Source of the DNA: Roseateles violae | GTDB lineage: Bacteria > Pseudomonadota > Gammaproteobacteria > Burkholderiales > Burkholderiaceae_C | Assembly (NCBI RefSeq): GCF_030410485.1 | Contig: NZ_JAUHHC010000008.1 | Location: forward strand, 1 to 64,000 | Direction of reading: 5' to 3' | DNA: 64,000 nt | In this document: piece by piece, positions 44,702 to 52,686 of the stretch | How positions within the stretch are numbered: the stretch's first letter is position 1 | Layout: each line of letters starts with the position of its first letter | Program-made: the position numbers and the translations under genes | Notes under the pieces: generated by a model | Told to the model about the DNA's origin: nothing | Seen by the model: only the letters and a program-made list of their open reading frames with translations | Database searches by the model: none

Positions 44702-45451
44702 CTAAGCGCCGACCGGGAGCCGCGCCAGGAATGCCTGGATCTGAAGCGCCACATCGCCGCCACCCGGCCACCGACGCAGAATATTCAGGGGCGTCAAGAT
44801 CACCAGCAGGTCGTTGCCTTCGTAGTCGATCAGGCGGGCAATCGGTCGCAGGTTCTCGCCCTCGCGGCAGAGGTATAGCTCCGTGTCCATCGCGGCCGAG
44901 CGCAAGTCCTGGAGCGGCCCCTGCACGCGCACCTTGAAATCCTTGACGCGCAAGGCCAGCGGCTCACCCGAGCAGACCTGGACTTCCGTGCAGACCTGCA
45001 GACGCAGCAGCACGTCTTCGACCGCGCTCCAGGTGTCTTGCAGGCTCACCGGTTCGGGCGCGACCGGAGAGACCAGAAGCGGCACAAGGAGCGCCGGTCG
45101 CTCACCCGGCGGGTGGGGAAACCGCGAGAGAAGCTCGAGCGCCGGTATGGTGGCAGATCCCTGGAACCATTCGGTATGCCCATCCCCGCGATGCGACGCG
45201 GGTGTCTTGAACGGCGCCAGTGTGCGATGCATGGCGCGCTCCAAGTCCCAGGCGCGCCGAGCGCTCGGCAGCCACAAGACGCGCGAGGCCTCGAGGTCCA
45301 GTTGCTGGGCGTCGTACTCCGGCAGGCTCCGCAGGCGCTGGATGGGGTTCACCGCCCAGCCGAGCTTGAAGCGGCGTCGGTCGAGGCGCTGCAGCAGGTA
45401 AACGGCAGCAGGCTTGCGCGCGAGGGGTAGCGTGATTCTGGTATTGGTCAT
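44702..45451 (-). CDS. GIY-YIG-like (T5orf172/Mug113-type) protein
   Basis: A 249-residue protein. The first 95 residues resemble a T5orf172/GIY-YIG module: AAVYLLQRLDRRRFKLGWAV, then NPIQRLRSL, and a helix with the candidate metal-binding glutamate in ERAMHRTLAPF. The remainder is unassigned. Such modules occur in mobile-element nucleases and in some defence proteins. It is the last gene of a minus-strand group (integrase, two small genes, this gene), so it probably belongs to the same element. Activity is not certain. Confidence 0.55.
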   Translation of the reverse strand: MTNTRITLPLARKPAAVYLLQRLDRRRFKLGWAVNPIQRLRSLPEYDAQQLDLEASRVLWLPSARRAWDLERAMHRTLAPFKTPASHRGDGHTEWFQGSATIPALELLSRFPHPPGERPALLVPLLVSPVAPEPVSLQDTWSAVEDVLLRLQVCTEVQVCSGEPLALRVKDFKVRVQGPLQDLRSAAMDTELYLCREGENLRPIARLIDYEGNDLLVILTPLNILRRWPGGGDVALQIQAFLARLPVGA

Positions 45452-45460
45452 GGCTGGTCC

Positions 45461-45889
45461 TCAATGAACTCGCCGGACGTAGCCGCCCAGGATCTCGATG
45501 TACTGCTCCGGCTTCAGGCGGCCCATGCGGTACAGCAGGCAGACGGCGATGACGCCGAGATCGAGGGCCGGAACTCGCAGCAGGCCTACATCGGAGTTCA
45601 GGGTGGGCTCGAGCTCTGCGGCGAGCGGCGTGACGGACACCGCCCTCACCTGCGGTTGGAGCAGCATCCAGTCGATCAGGTTCACCTGGTCCTGCAGCGA
45701 GAGGCTGCGGGTCTGTCCGGTGATCTGACTGAGCAGCGGTCCGCCGGATAAGCACAGTCCCTGCCCTCCGACGTAGTCTTCGAAGGCCCGGGCAAAGCGG
45801 ACCTCGTCCGTGACGTCGGTGTCCGGCCGCGGTTCAACCCACAGCCAGAATCCCTTGGCTGCTTTGGGTGCTTTAGCAGCGACGCTCAT
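45461..45889 (-). CDS. Hypothetical protein in integrase operon
   Basis: A 142-residue protein (MSVAAKAPKAAKGFWLWVEP...) with no recognised family. It lies nine bases before the GIY-YIG-like gene and overlaps the preceding small gene by four bases, so all three are probably translated from one mRNA. It is leucine-rich and mildly acidic, with no membrane segment. Confidence 0.55.
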   Translation of the reverse strand: MSVAAKAPKAAKGFWLWVEPRPDTDVTDEVRFARAFEDYVGGQGLCLSGGPLLSQITGQTRSLSLQDQVNLIDWMLLQPQVRAVSVTPLAAELEPTLNSDVGLLRVPALDLGVIAVCLLYRMGRLKPEQYIEILGGYVRRVH

Positions 45890-46161
45890 TGCAGGCCTCC
45901 GACCGGTGTCATGTCTTGCAAGTCCGCGATCCACTCGGCGCGGCAGCATTCGATGCGAACGAAGACGACTTCGCGCTGGCAGATCAGCCAGCCCAGGACC
46001 ACGCCGCGATCGGACGGCGCCAGCGGCCGGTTGAAGGGCAGCACGGCGATGCGCGACGGCGCGATTGCGGCGATCAGCCCGTGAGCGCGCAGATAGGCTT
46101 TGAGGCGCCCGCGCCAGGTGTCCACGGCCGGGCGCATCCAGGCCCGATGCCAGGAGCACAT
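45886..46161 (-). CDS. Small hypothetical protein, possibly frameshifted at its 5' end
   Basis: A 91-residue reading frame with protein-like composition (RLKAYLRAHGLIAAIAPSRI, then AVLPFNRPL). An additional plausible N-terminus, MTDSQNPLVHLRTEILWLHV from 46216, is in the neighbouring frame and would join it near 46140 if one base were gained or lost. Either the gene starts at 46161 or it is a frameshifted longer gene. Its stop overlaps the start of the next gene. Confidence 0.4.
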   Translation of the reverse strand: MCSWHRAWMRPAVDTWRGRLKAYLRAHGLIAAIAPSRIAVLPFNRPLAPSDRGVVLGWLICQREVVFVRIECCRAEWIADLQDMTPVGGLQ

Positions 46162-46329
46162 GGAGCCAAAGGATCTCGGTGCGCAGATGCACCAAGGGGT
46201 TCTGGGAATCAGTCATGAAGCTCTCCTTGGCGGGCGGCATTCAAGGCCTGTCGAAACGGCAGGCGTGAGTTCGCCCAGCACGGCCGCCTTGGCGGTCGCG
46301 CGTTGATGGATGGATGAGAGGGGGCGGCT

Positions 46330-47634
46330 TTATGCCGCGTGCTTCAGCGCGCTCGGCGGAGGCTGTCCCGGCTGCGCCGAGTCGTTGGCCGCCGACGGGG
46401 GTGACTCCCTGCCGGCATTGCCGCTGGAGAAGCGGGTCGCCAGCAGCCGGTCGATGGCCGAGCCATCGCGCCGGGTCAGGTTGGGCACGAAGCGGCTGTA
46501 GACACGGAACAGCATCTCGGTGCTGGCGTGGCCGAGTTGGCGGGCGATCCATTCGGGCGCTTCGCCGGAGGCCAGCCACAGGGTCGCGGCGGTGTGCCGC
46601 ATTTGGTACGGCCGGCGGCGCTCGAAGCCGAGATGCCGCAGGATCGGATACCAGACGCGGTCCGAGAAGTTCTTGTTGTCGAGCGGCATGCCTTCGCTGT
46701 TGCAGAAGACATAGGCGCTCATCTTGCCGGTCGCTTCGTACTGGCGCTTCAGCGCCTCGTAGACGACTTGCGTCATCTGGATGTCGCGCTGACTCGAATC
46801 GGTCTTGGTGTACTCGTCCTCGCCGAGCACGATGGTTTCGCGGATCAGGATCAGGCGGTTCTCGAAGTCGATGTACTTCCACTTGAGCCCGTGGCATTCG
46901 CCGGTGCGCATGCCGGTGAAGAAGCGCACAGTGAAATAGTCGCGGTAGTCGACACGCACCGTCGACAGCAGCTTTTGCACCTCGTCGAGCGAGAAGGGCT
47001 GCACATCACCCTTGCGGTTCTTGAGCGGCTTGAGCGTGGCGATCGGCGAGCTGAAGCCGTGCGCTTCACCGGCATCGTTGAGGATCTGGCGCAGTGGCGA
47101 CAAGATGCCGTTGATGCGCTTGTTGCTCATCTTGTCCCGCACCCTGCCCGGCAGCTCGGCGAGTTTGGCCCGAAAGGCCAGCACCTCGGCCTTGGTGATG
47201 CGGCCGATTTGCTTCTGGCCGAACTCGGGTATCAGATGGCCATCCAGGGTCGACTTCAAGATCTTGATGTGCGAGCGGCGCCACTCGACCTGGTGCTCGG
47301 CGAGCCACTGCTTGGTGAACTCCGCGAAGGTTGGTGTCGGCGGGGACGCGTTGGCATCGCCGGCCGGCGGTGTCGTCGGTGCCACACCGGGCAATGCAGA
47401 CGACCCATTCGCCGGAGCAGCCATCTTTGACAGGTGCTTGCTGCCAGGGAAGGTTGCGGCGTAGTCGAACGTGCCGGCGGCGATTTGCTCTTCGATCTTG
47501 TCGAGGGCTTTTTGAAGGCGCTTGCGGTTGGATGCAGAGTCGAGCAGCATCGTTTGTTCTCGACACCGTTGCCCATTGAACCGGAAGTCGAAGAACAACA
47601 ATTTGTTGTCTACTCGCGCTCGAATGCTACCCAT
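46330..47634 (-). CDS. Tyrosine recombinase/integrase with DUF3596-type arm-binding domain
   Basis: A 434-residue phage-type integrase. The N-terminal Arm-DNA-bind_2 (DUF3596) part reads MGSIRARVDNKLLFFDFRFN. A SAM-like core-binding domain (FAEFTKQWLAEHQ) comes next, and then the catalytic domain with TGMRTGECHGLKW (Arg), YQMRHTAATL (Arg), LGH and the final Tyr in YSRFVPN. The ATG at 47634 has GGAG six bases upstream and overlaps the excisionase-like gene. This class commonly drives genomic islands into tRNA genes. The nearest tRNA is the fMet gene at 55.9 kb, on the far side of the cargo. Confidence 0.92.
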   Translation of the reverse strand: MGSIRARVDNKLLFFDFRFNGQRCREQTMLLDSASNRKRLQKALDKIEEQIAAGTFDYAATFPGSKHLSKMAAPANGSSALPGVAPTTPPAGDANASPPTPTFAEFTKQWLAEHQVEWRRSHIKILKSTLDGHLIPEFGQKQIGRITKAEVLAFRAKLAELPGRVRDKMSNKRINGILSPLRQILNDAGEAHGFSSPIATLKPLKNRKGDVQPFSLDEVQKLLSTVRVDYRDYFTVRFFTGMRTGECHGLKWKYIDFENRLILIRETIVLGEDEYTKTDSSQRDIQMTQVVYEALKRQYEATGKMSAYVFCNSEGMPLDNKNFSDRVWYPILRHLGFERRRPYQMRHTAATLWLASGEAPEWIARQLGHASTEMLFRVYSRFVPNLTRRDGSAIDRLLATRFSSGNAGRESPPSAANDSAQPGQPPPSALKHAA

Positions 47635-47866
47635 GGAGGACTCCGCCATTGGCCATTGGGATTGCGGAACGGTCCACGGCGGCGGCTGCGCCGATGTCCC
47701 TTGCGATCGTCTCCCAGACGAACAGAATCTTGCGGCCACCAAACGGGCGAATGTAGTGAATCCCCTCAAGGAGAACACTGTCCTTTAGCCGCTCTCGGAT
47801 TGTCCTAACGTCGTATTTGATTCGGGCCGACAGCTCGTCAGTCGTCAGATAGGTGGTTTCGGGCAC
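47627..47866 (-). CDS. Excisionase-like/MerR-type small DNA-binding protein
   Basis: A 79-residue protein: VPETTYLTTDELSARIKYDV, then RTIRERLKDSVLLEGIHYIR and a short tail. The winged-helix excisionase pattern (a domain starting YLTTDELS and ending HYIRPFGGRKILF) is clear. A GTG start at 47866 with GGAGAGA just ahead is preferred; an ATG at 47914 would add 16 residues. It overlaps the integrase start by eight bases, the usual xis-int coupling. It probably controls the direction of recombination. Confidence 0.65.
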   Translation of the reverse strand: MPETTYLTTDELSARIKYDVRTIRERLKDSVLLEGIHYIRPFGGRKILFVWETIARDIGAAAAVDRSAIPMANGGVLHG

Positions 47867-47925
47867 TTCTCTCTCCTTGCCAAAGTTGCGACAATGAGGA
47901 CGACAAATTTCCATTCCACCGGTAC

Positions 47926-47996
47926 TTTTGTCGTTCTGAATGACATCTTAGGGCAAAGAAAGACATTTGCAAGTGCTTTTTGTCGTTCTGAATGAC
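47926..47996 (+). repeat. Direct repeats in the xis/regulator intergenic region
   Basis: TTTTGTCGTTCTGAATGAC occurs exactly at 47926-47944 and again at 47978-47996. The two copies are 52 bp apart, about five helical turns, and each is followed by a CTTAGGG element. A degraded inverted copy (GACGACAAAT) lies near 47900. These look like operators of the small XRE protein or recombination directionality sites between the divergent xis-int and regulator promoters. Confidence 0.75.
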
Positions 47997-48016
47997 TTTT
48001 TTTCTTAGGGAACGAC

Positions 48017-48229
48017 GTGATCAAGTGCCATTTGTCCAGACTGATGGGCGAGCGCAAGATGAAGATCGCTGACGTCGCGCGCGAAACGGGGCTGCATCGC
48101 AACACGATTACCCTGCTCTATGACGAAACTGCTGTGCGAGTGGATATAGACGCCATAGACAAGTTGTGCGATCTATTTGGAATTAGCGTCGGCGAGTTAC
48201 TTGAGCGAATGCCCGACAACGCCAACTGA
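48017..48229 (+). CDS. Cro/CI-type HTH protein (HTH_26)
   Basis: A 70-residue helix-turn-helix protein: MIKCHLSRLMGERKMKIADV, then ARETGLHRNTITLLYDETAV and a C-terminal helix GISVGELLERM. It is the size and pattern of YozG-like phage/island regulators. It starts with GTG. It is divergent from xis-int across the direct repeats and so is the likely repressor of the integration genes. Confidence 0.8.
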   Translation: MIKCHLSRLMGERKMKIADVARETGLHRNTITLLYDETAVRVDIDAIDKLCDLFGISVGELLERMPDNAN

Positions 48230-48447
48230 GCCGGCGCTACGACAAACGTGGGGTGTACAGGGCCGGTATAGGCTGGTTGCGGCCGGCCAGATTTCTCTTG
48301 CGTCTGACTGCTATGGCCGATACCGGTCCTTGAGCATTTCGTGACTGGATGGGCTCTTAATCGACCTGGCCGGATCAGATTCGTGTGTCCAGTCGGTGAA
48401 GCGCCACTCGGAGTCCGTCCATTAAATCGAACGGGGCGGCCAACGGG

Positions 48448-49677
48448 TCAACGCGGCACCTTCCTGAACTTCATGGCGTTCAGGGTCACGCCCAATTTGC
48501 TCTTCAGCTGTGTCTCATCGGGCGGAAGATCAAGCATCTCGCAGGCTTGCGCCATGCTGGAAAACTTGAACTGATTCACTAGGTGATACCGGATCATCGC
48601 GTCCACATATCGCTTAACCTGATAAACCTCGGACTCGACATCGCCCTCAGAGTGGCCTCCATGAACTGAACGATTTCGGTAGCGCCTGAGGTGCTCAAGG
48701 ACCTGGCCCGTAAAGCGCTCGTCCCCAGACAAGAACCGGACTCGCCGGATAGTCTTGTCATAAGAAGCCATACCGGTGTCCGTCAAGAACTCAAGAAGGC
48801 TCCATAGTTTCTGGATGGTCATGTCAAGGTCGATGGAATCCATTGCTCGCGCATACCGTACGAAGGCACTCTCCATAGCGTCCCGGTAAGCGTGCTTGCG
48901 TAGCATGGCTCGGATCTTGGCGCCCGTCTTCAACGTCTCCGCCGCCTTGGCGTCCAACTGCAGCAGTGGCGTGTCGCGTTGCAGCGATGGCTCGTACCAG
49001 AACTGCTCGGACTCAAGTTCTCCCGCTGAGTTGTGGAATGTATGAATCGGCCCCAGAAAAACGGCATTGATGGGCTTCCTCGGCCCGCCGAAAGTGATGC
49101 GCCACGGAGGGGTCTTGAGGAAATTCCAGATGCCGCGCAAGAGGTCGACGGCCGCCAAGCACTTTTCGGCGGCGTCCTCCATGGATCTGGCCTCGACCTC
49201 GGCTCTAACAGCCTTCATCTTGGGTTCATGGGCTACCGCTAGCCAGTGGCCATTCCGGTCAAAGAACCGTTGACGCTGCGCTTTGACGACCTTGGGCATC
49301 GCCTTGAGAAACTTGATGGAGACATCGCCGACCATGGTGCTGGTGAGCAAGCTGTCACTCGTGACGGTGATCGATGTGTACATCACGTGCGTTACTAACG
49401 ACCTTTTTCCGTAGACCTTAACGGCGGCGCGCACGTGACGGATAAAAGCCTCTGGATCTTTCGCCTTGGCTTTGACGGCCGCTTCGCACCCTTTAGAGAC
49501 CAACTCGAGACGCGTTTCCGAGGAAAAATCCTGGGGGAAATTCAGCATCGACCGAAGCACCGTAAAGATGACAAGCGAGTCGGCATCAAGCGAATGGATG
49601 TGATGTTCCTTAGAGAGGCTGAAGAGCCTATCGAGCACTACGGGAATGTCGAAGCCATTCTTCCACGCCACGTCCAT
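48448..49677 (-). CDS. Hypothetical protein with C-terminal HEPN-type domain
   Basis: A 409-residue protein with a strong AAGGGGG ribosome site. The C-terminal third has a HEPN-like helical layout, with the RX4H motif in RYRNRSVHGG (R334 to H339). This motif forms the RNase active site in many HEPN toxins and defence proteins (ApeA-like). The N-terminal 300 residues are not recognised. It lies next to an integrase module and two other unusual large genes, so a role in phage or plasmid defence is a reasonable guess, not a demonstrated function. Confidence 0.55.
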   Translation of the reverse strand: MDVAWKNGFDIPVVLDRLFSLSKEHHIHSLDADSLVIFTVLRSMLNFPQDFSSETRLELVSKGCEAAVKAKAKDPEAFIRHVRAAVKVYGKRSLVTHVMYTSITVTSDSLLTSTMVGDVSIKFLKAMPKVVKAQRQRFFDRNGHWLAVAHEPKMKAVRAEVEARSMEDAAEKCLAAVDLLRGIWNFLKTPPWRITFGGPRKPINAVFLGPIHTFHNSAGELESEQFWYEPSLQRDTPLLQLDAKAAETLKTGAKIRAMLRKHAYRDAMESAFVRYARAMDSIDLDMTIQKLWSLLEFLTDTGMASYDKTIRRVRFLSGDERFTGQVLEHLRRYRNRSVHGGHSEGDVESEVYQVKRYVDAMIRYHLVNQFKFSSMAQACEMLDLPPDETQLKSKLGVTLNAMKFRKVPR

Positions 49678-49936
49678 CTGATCCCCCTTGTTTTACTTGC
49701 TCGGGTCGAGCGGCGGTCCCATCAGAGCATGCCGATCCGCTGTATTTCCTTTTTTTCCTGGCATCCTGCCGTCGAAGAAGAACTTCACCCGACGATGGTG
49801 GTGTTGATTATGGTTGCCGGGGTGCGCTGGTTGACTAGGTACAGCTGAAAGCGGCGGAGATTGTCTCAGTGGCGGTGTCGGGCCGGCGCTTGAGGAAGGC
49901 TGCACAATTAGCGCTCCGAACCACCCAAGTGAGCGG

Positions 49937-52432
49937 ATGACCGACCCCAAGACCCGGAACAACCATTTCGTCCCGCAGTGGTACCAGCGTGGCTTCCTCG
50001 CCCCGGGTCAGTCTCGTCTCTTTCACCTGAACCTCGATCCGGACCGCAAGACGCTGGCCGACGGGCGGCAGGTGCCGCGCACGGCTTTGCACGAATGGGG
50101 CACCAAGAACTGCTTCGTCGAGTACGACCTGTACACCACGCAATTCGGCCCCATCGTCAACGACGACATCGAGAAGCACCTGTTCGGCGCCATCGACGAC
50201 CAAGGTGCCAAGGCCGTACGCGCTTTCGCGCGCGGCGACGCCAACGAGATGCATGAGTCCTTCCAGGACTTCTTCGAGCACATGGCCGCGCAGAAGCTGC
50301 GCACGCCTAAGGGTCTGGACTGGATCCGTTCGTGCTACGGCCCACTGGACCAGATCGACCTGATGGTGGAGATGCAGGCCTTGCGGCTCATGCACTGCAC
50401 GATGTGGGCTGAGGGCGTTCGGGAGATCGTCTCTGCGGCGGCCTCAGATGTAAAGTTCATCGTGACAGACCACCCGGTGACGGTCTACAACCCGCAGACC
50501 GACCCCATGTCACCGGATTGCGCATATCCGCTGGACCCGATGGTGGCGTCTCTGGGCACGCAGACCGTGTTCGCGCTGGACGCCAACACCTGTTTGATCT
50601 TCACCCACCTGGAATACGCCAATGAGCCCGACCGGCAAGATTTGACCCGGCTGCGCACGAACGCCAGGCACCACGGCGTGGGCATGACCCGCACGGATGC
50701 GTTCATCCGCGACCGACGCCTGAGCCGAGACGAGGTGATCGCGATCAACCACCTGCTCAAGTCGCGCGCGAGGCGCTACATCGCAGCAGCCAACAAGGAC
50801 TGGCTCTACCCGGAGCGGCACTTCAGCGGCTCGTGGGCACAGATCGCCAAGGTACTTCGGCCCACAGCGGACCTCTGGCGCTTCGGCGGGGAGATCTACG
50901 TCGGCTACAAGGACGGCAGCTCCGGGTACTGGGACGAACATGGCCGCACGTCTAAGGCTCATGAGTTCCTGATCCGCAGGTCGCCGCGCAAGAACATCGC
51001 GGCCAACGACTTTTGCGGCTGCGGCAGCGCCTACGCGTACAAGGACTGTTGTCAGCAGGTGCCGGCCGCCGAGCGACCGCCGTGGGAGGTCTACGGCTTG
51101 CGCGAGCGCAACATGATGTTCTGCAATGCCATCCAGGGCATCCTGGGCCTGCATGAGCGTGCGTCCTGGGAGGACGTACGCCGCACCCTGAGCGACGACC
51201 AGGTCCGGCGCATCCATGTCGCCTTCTCGACACTGTGGCCCGAGGACACGGATCTGGCCTTGCTGCTGCCGCGACCGAATCCCAAGAGGCTGCGCTCCGT
51301 CTACATCGGCATCGCCGATCCGCGCACGGTCGACGCCACCGTGCTGGGCTGGTTGCCCTATGTCGACGAGATCGTGCTCGTTAACCCATTTTTCCTGGGC
51401 ACGCGCATGAAGCCCGAGTACAGCCCCATCGACTCACCGGCCGGCCACAAGATGCAGACGCTCAAGAACGTCTTGCTGCTGCTGAAGCTGGAGCCGTTCA
51501 TACGCGCCGGCCTCGTTCATCTCGTGCCCGACCCCGGCGAGGTCAGCGCGCCGCTCGGCAAGCATGTCCGTGACGTCCTGACCCGTCGCACCGCCGGCTG
51601 GAAGCCTCCCAAGGGTGGGCTCCACAGCCTCCTGAAGCTCGGGGAGGAAGAGCACCGCCGGTTCATCTGGATGCTGCCAGAGGCATCACTGCGACACTAC
51701 ATCGCCAAGCACATGCCGGAGGCCGACGCCGCAATGACGGATCGGGTCATCGCCTACTTCAAGCGCCAAGCCGAGGCCGATCCGTACACGTTGCTGCAAC
51801 CGCTACCCCTTGGAGACGCCGGCGCGCAGTTCCAGATCTACAAGGGCCTTAGCTTGGAGTCCGCGATGTATCTGGCAACGCTGACCGGCTCGGTTATCCA
51901 TGTCGACACCGAGGCGCACTGGGAGCAACTCCTTATGGACGCGCAACCCGCTGGCGTGCCGTCGCAGCGCGTCTGGGCGCCCGTACGACAGGCCCTGGCT
52001 GAGATTAGGTTCCCGGTGGACCTCGATTCGCGTCGGGTGGCCGAACGGCTGTCCATCGGCGATCGGCCGCCAATCCGCTCGCTGCTGCGACGCCTGGCCG
52101 AATCGGTCTCTGCGCCAGGCACCGGCCCAACTCCCGATGTGTTGGCCAAACAGCTGCGCCAAGCGCGCGGCAAGGTCGAGCGTATGGCGATACCCACGGA
52201 CGACGGCAATGTGCTCAACGCGCGTCTGGAGCTGCATGTACCGCCGGCGGGCTTCTTCCGCCATGAGGTGCAGCGGCTCATGGTGATGTTCGCAGGAGCT
52301 ACCCGGCCCCGGTCGGTCCCGTTTGCATTGCATCTCGTGTTCGATGACCCGGAAAGTAGCGAGGCAGACGGCTCCGAGCCAGACGGTAAAACTGGCGGAA
52401 TCACCTCTTCACGTGCAGAACTGCGTCGATAG
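49937..52432 (+). CDS. DUF4238 domain protein with SEC-C zinc motif
   Basis: An 831-residue protein. The N-terminal 300 residues match DUF4238 (RNNHFVPQWYQRGFL at 8-21, then a helical region and FIVTDHPVTVYNP). A SEC-C-type zinc knuckle follows at 359-372, DFCGCGSAYAYKDCC (C360, C362, C371, C372). The 450-residue C-terminal part is not recognised. DUF4238 proteins are found in genomic islands and have been suspected of a nuclease or defence role. The fusion to a SEC-C motif and a large extra domain is unusual. No partner gene overlaps it; the STAND ATPase follows 254 bp later. Confidence 0.7.
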   Translation: MTDPKTRNNHFVPQWYQRGFLAPGQSRLFHLNLDPDRKTLADGRQVPRTALHEWGTKNCFVEYDLYTTQFGPIVNDDIEKHLFGAIDDQGAKAVRAFARGDANEMHESFQDFFEHMAAQKLRTPKGLDWIRSCYGPLDQIDLMVEMQALRLMHCTMWAEGVREIVSAAASDVKFIVTDHPVTVYNPQTDPMSPDCAYPLDPMVASLGTQTVFALDANTCLIFTHLEYANEPDRQDLTRLRTNARHHGVGMTRTDAFIRDRRLSRDEVIAINHLLKSRARRYIAAANKDWLYPERHFSGSWAQIAKVLRPTADLWRFGGEIYVGYKDGSSGYWDEHGRTSKAHEFLIRRSPRKNIAANDFCGCGSAYAYKDCCQQVPAAERPPWEVYGLRERNMMFCNAIQGILGLHERASWEDVRRTLSDDQVRRIHVAFSTLWPEDTDLALLLPRPNPKRLRSVYIGIADPRTVDATVLGWLPYVDEIVLVNPFFLGTRMKPEYSPIDSPAGHKMQTLKNVLLLLKLEPFIRAGLVHLVPDPGEVSAPLGKHVRDVLTRRTAGWKPPKGGLHSLLKLGEEEHRRFIWMLPEASLRHYIAKHMPEADAAMTDRVIAYFKRQAEADPYTLLQPLPLGDAGAQFQIYKGLSLESAMYLATLTGSVIHVDTEAHWEQLLMDAQPAGVPSQRVWAPVRQALAEIRFPVDLDSRRVAERLSIGDRPPIRSLLRRLAESVSAPGTGPTPDVLAKQLRQARGKVERMAIPTDDGNVLNARLELHVPPAGFFRHEVQRLMVMFAGATRPRSVPFALHLVFDDPESSEADGSEPDGKTGGITSSRAELRR

Positions 52433-52686
52433 CGTCGACTGCGCAGCGGTATCTAGCCAGCCCCGGGGCGAATCAAATCGGCTGAGAAGTGCTGGCAAGA
52501 ATGGCGTCTGGCATGGCCGCAGGCGCGCGCCACTCACGTTTGAGCCTGGCTCGGGATTTTCACTCACAAGGGCACCTGAACGGCATGCCACACTGTGCCC
52601 ATAAAAAGTCAAACGACCCTAAGGAAGGGGCTGCATAACAGCGGGCAGATTGAACGCGCCAAGTCAGCAGCAAGAGGAACAAATAA
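52433..52686. other. Intergenic region before the STAND gene
   Basis: 254 bp with no gene. It must hold the promoter of the STAND gene, but I see no clear -35/-10 pair, operator or hairpin. Confidence 0.3.

Noticed and set aside
48274-48293. TGGTTGCGG followed by a GGCCAG-ATTT-like stretch, resembling the 3' end of tRNA-fMet
   Set aside because: Only nine bases match exactly and the position is inside the island, between the repressor and the HEPN-type gene. It is too weak to call an att repeat.
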